DNA of 64,000 nucleotides from Brasilonema angustatum HA4187-MV1 (lineage in GTDB: Bacteria; Cyanobacteriota; Cyanobacteriia; Cyanobacteriales; Nostocaceae): NCBI GenBank assembly GCA_019359695.1, contig JAHHGV010000011.1:116742-180741 (forward strand). Direction: 5' to 3'. A model generated the notes under the pieces. The model was not told where the DNA came from, searched no databases, and was given only the letters and a program-made list of their open reading frames with translations. Shown here piece by piece: positions 46,388 to 56,480 of the stretch (its first letter is position 1; each line of letters begins with the position of its first letter). Position numbers and translations under genes: made by a program.

Positions 46388-47566
46388 ATGAATAATTCGA
46401 TGAAATTACCCCAAAAATTAATGTTGCTAGGTTCTGGAGAACTAGGCAAAGAGTTTGTTATTGCTGCTAAACGGTTTGGCAATTATGTGATTGCTGTTGA
46501 CCGCTATGCCAATGCCCCAGCAATGCAAGTTGCTGACTGTTCGGAAGTGATTTCTATGCTGAGTGCTGATGATTTGGAAGCAGTGGTTAGCAAATATCAA
46601 CCTGATTTTATAGTACCAGAAATTGAAGCAATTAGAACGGAAAAACTTTTGGAATTTGAGCAGCGAGGAATTACAGTTATACCAACTGCAGCGGCGACTA
46701 ACTATACAATGAACCGAGACAGAATCAGAGAACTAGCACATAAAGAATTAGGTATCCGCACTGCGAAGTATGGTTATGCGACAACTTTAGAAAAGTTGAT
46801 TGCTGTATCTGATGAAATTGGGTTTCCTAATGTAGTTAAACCTGTGATGTCATCTTCTGGCAAAGGGCAATCTGTAGTTAAAGAAAAGAGTGAAGTTGAG
46901 AAAGCATGGAATTATGCGATCGCCAATTCCAGAGGTGACAGTCAAAAGGTCATTGTCGAGGAATTCATTGACTTTGAGATAGAAATTACTTTACTCACAA
47001 TTAAGCAGTGGAATGCACCGACAATTTTTTGTCCTCCTATCGGACATCGCCAAGAAAGAGGAGATTATCAAGAATCTTGGCAACCTGCAGAAATTTCGGA
47101 AAAAATGATATTGGAAGCGCAAGCAATAGCTAAAAAAGTCACCGATGCATTAGGAGGAGCGGGAATTTTTGGTGTTGAATTTTTTGTGACCAAAGACGAA
47201 GTCATTTTTTCTGAACTTTCCCCTAGACCCCATGATACAGGAATGGTGACATTAATCTCGCAAAATCTGAACGAATTTGAACTACACTTGAGAGCGATTT
47301 TAGGCTTACCTATTCCTCATATAGAACAATTGGGTTTTTCAGCGAGTGCTGTTATTTTAGCGACTGAAAAATCAGATTTTATTGCTTATACAGGAGTAGC
47401 CGAAGCGCTATCAGAAAAAGATGTGGACATTAGGCTATTTGGTAAACCTAATGCCCATCTTTATCGCCGAATGGGGGTTGCTTTGGCTAAAGGAAGTGAT
47501 ATTCAAGAGGCTCGCGAAAAAGCGACTAGAGCCGCAGGTAAAATTAAATTGGAATACCAACCCTAA
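46388..47566 (+). CDS. purT: Formate-dependent GAR transformylase PurT
   Basis: The 392-residue ATP-grasp protein has the PurT sequence plan: [70 protein letters not shown] (ATP lid), [23 protein letters not shown] as [16 protein letters not shown] plus [11 protein letters not shown] (metal-binding Glu residues), and the C-terminal MGVALAKG. It makes formyl-GAR from GAR, formate and ATP in purine synthesis, bypassing the folate-dependent PurN. It is transcribed alone, 76 nt after the pentapeptide-repeat gene. Confidence 0.93.
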   Translation: MNNSMKLPQKLMLLGSGELGKEFVIAAKRFGNYVIAVDRYANAPAMQVADCSEVISMLSADDLEAVVSKYQPDFIVPEIEAIRTEKLLEFEQRGITVIPTAAATNYTMNRDRIRELAHKELGIRTAKYGYATTLEKLIAVSDEIGFPNVVKPVMSSSGKGQSVVKEKSEVEKAWNYAIANSRGDSQKVIVEEFIDFEIEITLLTIKQWNAPTIFCPPIGHRQERGDYQESWQPAEISEKMILEAQAIAKKVTDALGGAGIFGVEFFVTKDEVIFSELSPRPHDTGMVTLISQNLNEFELHLRAILGLPIPHIEQLGFSASAVILATEKSDFIAYTGVAEALSEKDVDIRLFGKPNAHLYRRMGVALAKGSDIQEAREKATRAAGKIKLEYQP

Positions 47567-47726
47567 TCTCTGACAAAGGTGCGAGCCTGGTGCAGAGGAG
47601 CAACGCTTGCGTTCTTACTAATTTTGGAATTAGTTTTCAGATAATCATATGCTTATCAAGCGTTTTGAGGGCATGATCGTATTGAATTCAAGATAATTCC
47701 TGAGCCTAAGACAAGTAAGAGTTATT

Positions 47727-48005
47727 ATGATTCCCTCATACCAATTTTATGTGAAGTTGCATAGAATAGAAGGAGATTCAGGTGGTGTATCGAAAATGGC
47801 TCGTCGGCGGGTTTGGGAATTTATCAAACACCACCTTACTGGAGAAGTTTTTACAACACTTCAGCAATTACGCGATACGCGGAGGGTCAGCCCTTTGGGC
47901 TATCGCCTGCGACAAGTTCTTGAAAAAATTACCAGAGAGCAAATCTGCTCGTTGTCATCTTACAATTTCATTCTTGAAGCCCTATTCTATGCAGCTTCAT
48001 CTTAA
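47727..48005 (+). pseudogene. C-terminal remnant of an IS630-family transposase
   Basis: The frame contains VWEFIKHHLTGEVFTTLQQLR and, after a break, VLEKITREQICSLSSYNFILEALFYAAS (in part SSYNFILEALFYAAS), which resembles the end of IS630-type transposases as I recall them. Between them a 36-nt block encoding DTRRVSPLGYRL looks like an in-frame insertion of a small dispersed repeat (CCCTTTGGGCTATCG type). The catalytic D-D-E region upstream is missing, so it is inactive. The annotated start is only the first ATG of the open frame. Its stop overlaps the stop of the convergent RRM gene. Confidence 0.55.
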
Positions 48006-48316
48006 ATTTCTATCACTATCACGTCTCCAGGTCCGTCCCCTAGGCCCTCAATTACCCGTCCCCCCCCTCCCTGGCGTGGGTTATCTGATGGCTTAACTGG
48101 GGCTGACTTAAAGAGTTGAAGTTTCTGCCCAAACTTTTCTACGCCATTGAGTTCTTGAACAGCACGCTCTTCATTTGCTTCGCCTTCGATTGTTACTGTT
48201 GCGAAACCGGATCCAGGAAAAATGTCAATTTTTTCGACTGTGCCAAATTTTGTAAAAAGCTCTTTTAAATTTGCCTCAGTTACTTCACAAGGAAGATTAC
48301 CAACCAATAAAGTCAT
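48002..48316 (-). CDS. RRM-type RNA-binding protein
   Basis: The start is ATG 48316, behind GGAGAG; an upstream ATG at 48328 is less likely. The 104-residue protein has one RNA recognition motif: RNP2 LLVGNLP at the N-terminus and RNP1 GSGFATVTI, with a typical LKELFTKFGTVEKIDIF helix-strand. The tail is short and has a GGGG run, then acidic residues. Cyanobacterial Rbp proteins bind RNA and some respond to cold or target mRNAs to membranes. Compared with those, RNP1 is divergent (GSGFATVTI rather than KGFGFVEM). Confidence 0.85.
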   Translation of the reverse strand: MTLLVGNLPCEVTEANLKELFTKFGTVEKIDIFPGSGFATVTIEGEANEERAVQELNGVEKFGQKLQLFKSAPVKPSDNPRQGGGGRVIEGLGDGPGDVIVIEI

Positions 48317-48544
48317 ATTTCTCTCCAAAAAAAGTTACACAAAAAGATAATCAAAACTGGAACAATAGCGTAGAATTTACGCATTGAAGAAAGTTTGATT
48401 ATGTAGAATGAAGCTCTATCAAAAAAGCTGAAGGTCAGTTTAGCTAACAGAGCTTTGCCTCTACACTCTTTATTAGGTGTAAGCAGAATTAACTTATGCA
48501 CTTAGGAGATAAAAATGAGAAAAATGTAATCATGTTGCTTGAAG

Positions 48545-51500
48545 CTATTGAGGTTTAACCCCACTACAGAAACGGCGAGCCTCCGCAGGAGGAGCTGTGC
48601 TAACGTTCTCCTGCAGCTGTACATTCGTTCTCAGATAATCCTTGACCCAATCACAAGCGTAGCTCACTAGTTTATCTGTATCTAGAACACGATCCAAATT
48701 CCAGAGAATCACTTTGTTGTCGTCACTCGTCGAAGCAATTGTCTTACCGTCGGGACTGAACGCCACTGTCCAAACCGTCGCGCTATGACCGTTGAGGGTA
48801 GTCAGCAAAGTGCCATCTCGTTTCCAGAGTTTTACTGTTTTGTCGTCACTTGCTGAAGCAATCATTTTGCCATCTGGGCTGAACGCTACTCCCCAAACCG
48901 CGCCATTGTGACCATTGTTAGCGTAGCGTTCCGCAGGAAGGGTAGTCAGCAAAGTGCCATCACGCTTCCACAGTTTCACTGTCTTGTCTTCACTCCCCGT
49001 GGCAATTGTCTGACCATCTGGGCTGAACGCTACTTTGCTAACTCCGCCATTGTGATCTTTAAGGGTAGTCAGCAAAGTACCATCTTGCTTCCAAAGCTTC
49101 ACCGTCTTATCCCGACTCGCTGAGGCAATTGTCTGACCATCTGGGCTGAACGCTACTGCCCAAACTTCACTATCATGTCTCAAGGTAGTTAGCAAAGTGC
49201 CATCTGGCTTCTGGAGTTTTACTGTACTATCATCACTTGCTGAAGCAATGATCTTACCATCTGGGCTAAACGCAACTGCGTTAACCTGATAACTATGTCC
49301 ATTAAGGGTAGTCAACAAAGTGCCATCTGGCTTCCAGAGTTTTACTGTGTTGTCTCGACTCGCCGAGGCAATTGTCTGACCGTCAGGACTGAACGTTACT
49401 GCCAAAACCGCAGCATGATGTCCCTTTAGAGTCGTCAGCAAAGTGCCATCTCGCTTCCAGAGTTTCACCGTGTTGTCCTCACCTGCTGTGGCAATTATCT
49501 CACTCTTGGGGCTGAACGCTACTCCGTAAACTGTACCACTATGACCATTGAGCGTGGTCAGCAAGATGTTATCCCGCTTCCAGAGTTTGACTGTTTTGTC
49601 GCCACTTGCTGAAGCAACTGTCTTACCGTCGGGGCTGAACGCTACTCCCCAAACAGTATCGCTATGTCCATAAAAAGTAGTCAGCAAAGTGCGATCACGC
49701 CACCTCCAGAGTTTTATTGTCCAGTCAAAACCAGCCGAGGCGATTGTATCACCATCAGGACTGAACGCTAATCCGTAAACCTTACCGCTAGGATTATTGA
49801 GGGTGGTCAGCAAGGTGCCATCAGGCTTCCAGAGTTTGACTGTTTTGTCCCAACTTGCTGTAGCGAGCATCTGACTATCAGGACTGAACGCGACAGCACT
49901 GACTACATCACTATGTCCATTAATAGTAGTAAGCAAGGTGCCATCACGCTTCCAGAGTTTGATCGTCTTGTCCCAACTTGCTGTGGCAATCAGTTGACCA
50001 TCAGGGCTAAAAGCGACACCAGTAACTCTATCGCTATGTCCATTTAGAGTAGTAAGCAAGGTGCCATCGCTAGCTCTCCAGAGTTTGACTGTCCTATCCC
50101 TACTTGCTGTGGCTATGATATTACCTTGAGGACTGAACGCAACTCCGTAAACTGAACCACTATGTCCCTTTAGAGTAGTAAGCAAAGTACCGTCTTGCTT
50201 CCAGAGTTTGACTGTCCTATCCTTACTTGCTGTGGCTATGATATTACCTTGAGGGCTGAAGGCGACTCCGTAAACTACATCATTATGTCCCTTTAGAGTA
50301 GTAAGCAAGGTGCCATCGGGCTTCCAGAGTTTCACCGTGTTGTCGTCACTCGCTGTGGCAATCAGCTGACCATTGGGGCTGAAGGCGACTGCGTTAACTT
50401 TTTTGCTATGCCCTATCAGGCGGTTGTGTTCAACAACCTTATAAGTTGCCTGTTTTAGCACTGATTCAAGCCGATCCTGGATTTTTGCATCTACCGTACC
50501 TACTGTTTTTAATTTCTCCTTCGCTGTAATTGCTTGTAGAAGCGCATCTAATGTGTTATTCGAGGCAAACAGTGCTTCAGAAGATTCGGTGATAGTTTGA
50601 ATCTCGCTGATGCTTGCTTTATGGGATTGCCACCAAGCCACCCCTGCCAGGATCAAAGCTCCCACTAAGCCACCTGTGAGTCCTAAAATAGTAAGTTGGC
50701 GTCTACGCTTTTGCTTATTTAGCTCGTTATCCCGCAATGCTAAAGAAAGCTGTATGAAATGTCTCTCTCCTGTACTCAGTTCGTCTATACGTTTGCTCTG
50801 CCAGTATTCTGCATCCGAGAGTGGCTTTCCTCGCAGCAGTGCTCCTTCGTCCTTACCACTACTTTCCCACTGACGAATGAGCGATCGCAACTGCTCTTGC
50901 CAATAGCGAAATTCACCATCAACTTGTATCCACTGTTCTAGGCGTCCCCAGCTTCTAATCAGCGCCTCATGCACAATTTCCACCGTTTCTTCACCCGATA
51001 ACTCGTTGCGGTTGGTTACGACAAGACGTGCATCAGCTAAGCGCCTCACCAAATCCCAGTTTTCTGACTTCACCTCATCACGAGTTGCCAATCTCCGCGT
51101 AGTCTCGATTGCTTCCCCCAAACGCACTAACTGCATAAACACTTGCTGCGCCCGACTTCGGTCTGCTTCATCAAGCTGAGCATACACTGCTTCGGCGTGG
51201 ATAGCCAAAGCCTCCTCGACACCGCCAATCTCCTCGTAGCCTGCATGAGTCAACCACCCATCTGTCTGTTTTGACCACAGTTGTGTTAAAGCAAACTCCA
51301 GCAATGGTAAACGTCCTGACTGACCATCGACAGCATTAATCAGTTTTTTTGTCAACTCATTTTCTAGTCTCACCTGCATTTGTGCGGCTGGCTGTTCAAT
51401 AGCCGATCGCAATTCCTCACGGTTCATTGGACCAAGATTGAAGACTGCTCCTTGCAATGCATCACTAAAAGGTCGGTAAGAAAGGGCATATCCGTAAAAA

Positions 51501-53215
51501 TCAGCCCTTAAGGTCATAATTAAAGTAAATGCTGGAGCTAACCGAACTGCATTCAGCAATGCATCTAACAAACCTTGGCGTTCTTCTTGTGAGCAAAGAG
51601 TGTAGAGTTCTTCAAATTGGTCTGCTATTAAAACCAGACGAGTTTTCGGGTTTTGCTGGACAAAACTTTCAATAATTTTGTATAAAACTTTGTGATCTTG
51701 TTGCAGTGCTATTTCTAGTTCTAATTCAATCAGGCGACGAGCTGTTAATTTAGGATTTTGATTGTTATTTAAATTACCTTTTTGAAGACACTGAAGCAAT
51801 AAAGCTTCACCAATGCTAGAAGTCAATGCTCCTGCTAAAGCTTCAAAAGGATTATGACCCGGACGAAATGAGACAATCTGCCAGTCAGTATATGAGTCCT
51901 GGCGTAACTGAGGAATCAACCCAGCAAACACAACACTCGACTTACCACTTCCACTCGGACCAACCACCGCCACCAACGGCTTTCTTTTGCTCGCCGTCAC
52001 CAAGTTGTGTGTAAAATGTTCCCGCCCAAAAAACAGGTGAGCATCTTCCTCGCGAAAAGCAAATAACCCACGATAAGGACACGGAGGAACTCCGCCTAAA
52101 TTTAGCCAACTCGGCGGTTCCACGGCTGGATTTTGACAAATCACAGGTAACCAAGAAGCACCCGGAAAATCATTTTCCAAACCTTGCAACTTTCTGCGTG
52201 CTTGTTGGACTGCTAAATATAAAGACAGTCGTTGAACTGCAAAAGATTCTAAAAAATACTTAAAAAATTCCTGTGCTACTAGATTTGGTACTGGCTCCCG
52301 CATGACAATCACTGTCGGAATACTCAATTTTTCCAGCGCACTAGCCAATCCTAGCCCATCACAAGAGTTGAATATTGCCAATTGTAAGCCATTATCAATC
52401 GCAGCTTTGAGAGCTTCTTCTAACTGTTCAATTGTTAAGCTGTTATTGGTTTTATTATCATTAATATAAATTCTCCCTGTTGCACCTTCTGTTTGACTAT
52501 GACCCGCAAAAAAAAGGATGTCCCAGCCAGAATTTTGCCAAAGAAGATTGTTAAATTCTTGACGAGAGGGGTTGACAAGAAAAACTATTTCTGCATCTTC
52601 TACACGATTAAGAAACTTGATTTCTTTGTCTAAATCGATACCTTGGCTATTCCCTAAAATCGCTAAAATTCTAACTTTCTTTCTATGTAATTTTAATTTT
52701 GATAATTCTCGATATTTATACTCTGTTTGGGAAAGCGCCGGTTCTGCTCTGGGATAATCATTAAAGAAGTCCCAACGATGCCAAGGTAATCGCCGTATTA
52801 AGTTATCATCGGTTTCAATAATGACGCGAATTTCTTCTGCTGGTTGTAGTTGCGATCGCAGTTGCCGTTCTATATTCAGAAATTCACTAGATTTGAGCCA
52901 GTCGTTAATCTTTTCCTGTATTTTTTGGCACACATCATCAAAACTCACAACGGAAACATTTGTGAGGCTCTCTTCGTCAATTTCCAGTTCGTCATCTTCT
53001 TCAATCAATGAAGAACGCAACTGTTGGCGACCACAGATATTTTTATAATTTGACTGCCAATTATGTAATAATTGTACTAAAGATGGTGCTGCGGGTAAGC
53101 TACCAATAAATTGCTGTGCAAGGGATTTTCCTGATGACCATAATCGAGCAGTAATATTTGGAAATCCGTTGTTTAAATCACCGTTTCCTAAGTTAATGAC
53201 AACTGATTTACTCAT
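48545..53215 (-). CDS. CHAT - nSTAND NTPase - WD40 protein
   Basis: This is a 1556-residue protein. Residues 1-180 are a module shared with the neighbouring CHASE2 protein (INLGNGDLNNGFPNITARL; ETDDNLIRRLPWHRWDFF). Residues 181-365 are a CHAT caspase-like protease domain with candidate catalytic His239 (FFAGHS) and Cys285 (NSCDGLG). An nSTAND-type NTPase follows: YRGLFAFREEDAHLFFGRE, Walker A GPSGSGKSS near 419-427 and Walker B LVLIADQFEELY. One membrane-like helix is at about 838-860. Fourteen WD40 repeats (about 935-1508), enough for two seven-bladed propellers, end the protein. By analogy with NLR-like sensors, WD40 binding would trigger NTPase assembly and protease activity. Confidence 0.92.
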   Translation of the reverse strand: MSKSVVINLGNGDLNNGFPNITARLWSSGKSLAQQFIGSLPAAPSLVQLLHNWQSNYKNICGRQQLRSSLIEEDDELEIDEESLTNVSVVSFDDVCQKIQEKINDWLKSSEFLNIERQLRSQLQPAEEIRVIIETDDNLIRRLPWHRWDFFNDYPRAEPALSQTEYKYRELSKLKLHRKKVRILAILGNSQGIDLDKEIKFLNRVEDAEIVFLVNPSRQEFNNLLWQNSGWDILFFAGHSQTEGATGRIYINDNKTNNSLTIEQLEEALKAAIDNGLQLAIFNSCDGLGLASALEKLSIPTVIVMREPVPNLVAQEFFKYFLESFAVQRLSLYLAVQQARRKLQGLENDFPGASWLPVICQNPAVEPPSWLNLGGVPPCPYRGLFAFREEDAHLFFGREHFTHNLVTASKRKPLVAVVGPSGSGKSSVVFAGLIPQLRQDSYTDWQIVSFRPGHNPFEALAGALTSSIGEALLLQCLQKGNLNNNQNPKLTARRLIELELEIALQQDHKVLYKIIESFVQQNPKTRLVLIADQFEELYTLCSQEERQGLLDALLNAVRLAPAFTLIMTLRADFYGYALSYRPFSDALQGAVFNLGPMNREELRSAIEQPAAQMQVRLENELTKKLINAVDGQSGRLPLLEFALTQLWSKQTDGWLTHAGYEEIGGVEEALAIHAEAVYAQLDEADRSRAQQVFMQLVRLGEAIETTRRLATRDEVKSENWDLVRRLADARLVVTNRNELSGEETVEIVHEALIRSWGRLEQWIQVDGEFRYWQEQLRSLIRQWESSGKDEGALLRGKPLSDAEYWQSKRIDELSTGERHFIQLSLALRDNELNKQKRRRQLTILGLTGGLVGALILAGVAWWQSHKASISEIQTITESSEALFASNNTLDALLQAITAKEKLKTVGTVDAKIQDRLESVLKQATYKVVEHNRLIGHSKKVNAVAFSPNGQLIATASDDNTVKLWKPDGTLLTTLKGHNDVVYGVAFSPQGNIIATASKDRTVKLWKQDGTLLTTLKGHSGSVYGVAFSPQGNIIATASRDRTVKLWRASDGTLLTTLNGHSDRVTGVAFSPDGQLIATASWDKTIKLWKRDGTLLTTINGHSDVVSAVAFSPDSQMLATASWDKTVKLWKPDGTLLTTLNNPSGKVYGLAFSPDGDTIASAGFDWTIKLWRWRDRTLLTTFYGHSDTVWGVAFSPDGKTVASASGDKTVKLWKRDNILLTTLNGHSGTVYGVAFSPKSEIIATAGEDNTVKLWKRDGTLLTTLKGHHAAVLAVTFSPDGQTIASASRDNTVKLWKPDGTLLTTLNGHSYQVNAVAFSPDGKIIASASDDSTVKLQKPDGTLLTTLRHDSEVWAVAFSPDGQTIASASRDKTVKLWKQDGTLLTTLKDHNGGVSKVAFSPDGQTIATGSEDKTVKLWKRDGTLLTTLPAERYANNGHNGAVWGVAFSPDGKMIASASDDKTVKLWKRDGTLLTTLNGHSATVWTVAFSPDGKTIASTSDDNKVILWNLDRVLDTDKLVSYACDWVKDYLRTNVQLQENVSTAPPAEARRFCSGVKPQ
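48918..48938. repeat. 21-bp in-frame insertion in one WD40 repeat
   Basis: The block TTAGCGTAGCGTTCCGCAGG plus A interrupts the CATTG/AGGGTAGTC junction that is otherwise constant among the WD40 repeats. It adds seven residues (PAERYAN) to the 13th repeat. The motif resembles GTTAGCG(T/A)AGCG palindromes scattered between genes here. Confidence 0.75.
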
Positions 53216-53984
53216 GGAGAAGACTTCTGTTTCTTATTTGCGGCTATGCTCTTTGCTACACACTCAGTCTGTTCTATTTCGTATTTTCACATTCAAGATA
53301 AGATTTATTAATTAATCTATTTTATTTCGCAATCGTAATTTCTCCTACTGTAGTGGAGAATAATTTTTTTTATGATTTAGAGATTAGTTATATTGAGGTT
53401 GATCGCTTACTTTGTCTAGTCTATAAGCAAATTGTAATCTTGTTCAATATCTTGTATGATGTTCTAAGATTGAACTAATGTGAAATCTTTTGAGCACAAA
53501 TAAAATATAGTAATATTTGATACTAAATAGCTTGATGTTTGCTGAGAATCCTCATGATTGATATTTTGTATCTACCAAATTACTATGTCAATTAGATGAC
53601 TAAGAGTCAGGGCTGCCATTCGTGAGATTTCAAGTAAAGTCAAACAAAGGATGTAATTTTCTGGCGCTAATTTTAAATTGTTCACAATCTGTACGGATGA
53701 ATGCAAAATATAAGAGCACTGACACATACTAGTACAGTTTCGTGATCGCCAAAAGTGAGCTAGTGATCGGCCAAGATTCCACAGGCTACAGCAACTGGGT
53801 TATCCGTAAGGAAAAAAAGCCAGAAAGCTAATCTATGTAAGTTTTTTATATACGTAGAAAATACGAGAGAATAAAGTAGCTTTTTTTGCGCCGTATCATC
53901 TGATCAATTTGGAATGAAGTTTGACGAATCGATGTTATTAGCTGTAACACTTTACACTTTTTTGCTCAGATATCTCAGACACCT
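53216..53984. other. 769-base divergent promoter region between the two CHAT genes
   Basis: This is a strongly AT-rich, non-coding region between divergent genes whose products share an N-terminal module, so joint control from here is plausible. No tandem repeats, MITE ends or recognisable operators were found by eye. Part of it (about 53740-53830) is less AT-rich and may be degraded sequence of unknown origin. Confidence 0.45.
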
Positions 53985-56480
53985 ATGAATAGGTTGGTAG
54001 TTTTAAGCTTGGGTCAAGGAAATTTATATGAAGGTTTTCCCGTTGTCACAGCATATATCGGGGAAGAAGACAATATCTATCGAATGAAATTTAGTGCTAG
54101 CTTGCCTGCAGCACCAGAAATTCCTGAACTCTATCGCAATTGGAAGTCACTTTATTCTGCTTTTTATTATCGTCCATTTTTACGTCTTGGTGTCCAGGAA
54201 ATTGACGATACATTTGAAATTGAAGAAGATAGCATTACTAACATTTCTGAAGTAGATATTCAGGAATTATGCGAGCAACTCTACAAGTGTTTAAACCGAT
54301 GGCTCAATTCGGTAGAATTTCGCAAAATTGAACAGCAATTACGCACAAATTTAAAACCATCCGAGGAAATCCGCTTCATTATTGAAACAAATGACAATGT
54401 GTTGCGACGATTACCCTGGCATGTGTGGAATTTCTTTGATGATTATCCAAGAGCAGAAGTTGCCTTGAGTGCATCCGATTATCAACAACCACAAAAGTTT
54501 ACAAAAAAGAAAAGAGATAGAATTAGAATACTAGCAATATTTGGTAACAGTCAAGAAATTGATATTAGTCAGGACAGAATTTTTTTAGAGAATTTGTTAA
54601 CGGGTGCAGAAATTCAATTTTTAGTAGAGCCAAGATTAGACGAGGTTAATAACCAGCTTTGGCAAAACAATTGGGATATTCTTTTTTTTGCTGGTCATAG
54701 TTGTTGCATTCAGGAAAAAGGTTCCTTGCAACTCAATCAAACAGACATAATTACTCTTGACCAATTAAAGTATGGTTTGAAGCAAGCTATAAGTAGTGGA
54801 TTATGTTTGGCGATTTTTAACTCTTGTGATGGTTTGGGGTTGGCACAGCAGCTACAGGAATTACATATTCCTCAAGTTATTGTCATGCGTGAGCCAGTAC
54901 CGAATGTCATAGCTCAAGAATTTTTAAAGCATTTTCTCACTGAATTTTCACAAGGACAGTCTTTGTATACTGCGGTACGTTCTGCACGAGAAAGACTCCA
55001 AGGATTAGAGCGAGAATATCCTTGCGCGACTTGGTTACCCGTGATTTGTCAAAACCCTGCTGAACCGCCGATGATTTGGAATCCGGAAGATCAAAAGGTA
55101 GACTCTTCAGTAGCGGTTTCTGAAACGAAACAACGTTCTGGGTCCGATAAAAGCTATTCTTTTTCCAGAATAATAAAGCAGAATCTCTTAGATAGACATC
55201 GCTTTATTGTTGCAGCCAAGGGTCTCTCAACCCTGCTGCTAGCAAGTATTCTAGTAGCCAGCAGTTTTATAGGGGTGCGTCATTTGGGGATGCTACAACC
55301 TTGGGAACTGCATTCTTATGATTATTTAATGCATCTGCGACCAGTTGATGAAAAGCCAGACCCGCGCCTATTAATAGTTACTATTGATGAAGCAGATATT
55401 CAGTATCAAATCCACAAAAAAATGAATATGCGTTGGTCATTATCAGACCAAGCACTCAGTCAATTGTTGCAAAAATTGAAGCAATATCAACCAGTAGCTA
55501 TTGGTCTAGATATTTATCGTGATTTTCCTGTTAATCCGAGTCATCCAGAGTTAGGCGAAGTCTTACAGCAGGACAAACACATATTTACAGTGTGCAAAGT
55601 TCCTGCTCCTAATGATGGTGCACCTGATGGAATTCCCCCTTCTCCTGAAGTTTCAAAAGAACGTCTCGGTTTTAGTGATTTTGTCGCTGACGCAGATCGT
55701 GTTCTTCGTCGCCAACTTGTGCAATTAACCCCTCCTTTGGAATCTCCTTGTACAGCAGAATATGCTTTGAGCTTTCAGCTAGCACAACACTATCTAAATG
55801 CACAAGGTCTAAAATGGGATATAAATCCCCAAAAAAATTTGCAAATAGGAAACACTGTTTTTCCGCGCTTACAATCACATACGAGCGGCTACCAAACAGT
55901 GGATGCATCAGGATATCAAATCCTGCTCAATTATCGTTCTTTACCCTCTGTGCTTAAGATTGCTGAGAAAATCTCTCTCAGAAAACTTCTTAATGACGAG
56001 ATTGTTCCTGAGTTATTCCACAAATTGGTGAAGAATTCCGTTGTCCTGATTGGCGTCACGGCCTCCAGTTCTCCAGATGATTGGGAAACTCCATACACTG
56101 CTCACGCCCGAGATGAAGAAAAGCAAACCCCAGGCGTATTTTTACAAGCGCAGATGGTGAGCCATATTCTCAGTGCTGTTTTGAATCATAGACCTTTAAT
56201 GTGGTGGTGGCCAGAATGGTTGGAAGCGCTGTGGCTATGGGGTTGGTCATTGGTGGGCGGTATTATATCTTGGCGAATTTTACAGCCACTTCATATTGGA
56301 TTAGCGATCGCCATAGCGCTGTTAACACTTTTTAGTATCTGTTTTGGTATATTTACTCAAGCGGGGTGGATTCCACTCGTCCCCTCAACATTAGCATTAG
56401 TGTCTTGTGCAGTTGTGTTGAAGATACTAGCGTCCACCCATGCTAGCAACAGCAAAAAACGTTGGAACTCTCGAATATGA
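53985..56480 (+). CDS. CHAT - CHASE2 membrane protein
   Basis: Residues 1-365 of this 831-residue protein repeat the module of the divergent neighbour almost column for column (LSLGQGNLYEGFPVVTAYI; ETNDNVLRRLPWHVWNFF) and end in a CHAT domain with candidate His238 (FFAGHS) and Cys281 (NSCDGLG). After a Ser-rich linker there is a membrane helix (LSTLLLASILVASSF), a CHASE2 extracytoplasmic sensor domain of about 260 residues (LLIVTIDEADIQY; VAIGLDIYRDFPVN) and three C-terminal membrane helices. CHASE2 normally senses outside signals for kinases or cyclases; here the output would be a cytoplasmic CHAT protease. DUF928 follows with an ATGA overlap. Confidence 0.92.
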   Translation: MNRLVVLSLGQGNLYEGFPVVTAYIGEEDNIYRMKFSASLPAAPEIPELYRNWKSLYSAFYYRPFLRLGVQEIDDTFEIEEDSITNISEVDIQELCEQLYKCLNRWLNSVEFRKIEQQLRTNLKPSEEIRFIIETNDNVLRRLPWHVWNFFDDYPRAEVALSASDYQQPQKFTKKKRDRIRILAIFGNSQEIDISQDRIFLENLLTGAEIQFLVEPRLDEVNNQLWQNNWDILFFAGHSCCIQEKGSLQLNQTDIITLDQLKYGLKQAISSGLCLAIFNSCDGLGLAQQLQELHIPQVIVMREPVPNVIAQEFLKHFLTEFSQGQSLYTAVRSARERLQGLEREYPCATWLPVICQNPAEPPMIWNPEDQKVDSSVAVSETKQRSGSDKSYSFSRIIKQNLLDRHRFIVAAKGLSTLLLASILVASSFIGVRHLGMLQPWELHSYDYLMHLRPVDEKPDPRLLIVTIDEADIQYQIHKKMNMRWSLSDQALSQLLQKLKQYQPVAIGLDIYRDFPVNPSHPELGEVLQQDKHIFTVCKVPAPNDGAPDGIPPSPEVSKERLGFSDFVADADRVLRRQLVQLTPPLESPCTAEYALSFQLAQHYLNAQGLKWDINPQKNLQIGNTVFPRLQSHTSGYQTVDASGYQILLNYRSLPSVLKIAEKISLRKLLNDEIVPELFHKLVKNSVVLIGVTASSSPDDWETPYTAHARDEEKQTPGVFLQAQMVSHILSAVLNHRPLMWWWPEWLEALWLWGWSLVGGIISWRILQPLHIGLAIAIALLTLFSICFGIFTQAGWIPLVPSTLALVSCAVVLKILASTHASNSKKRWNSRI

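Noticed and set aside
53740..53830. Possible small RNA or MITE between the divergent CHAT genes
   Set aside because: It contains only short, imperfect palindromes, with no matched ends or target duplication.
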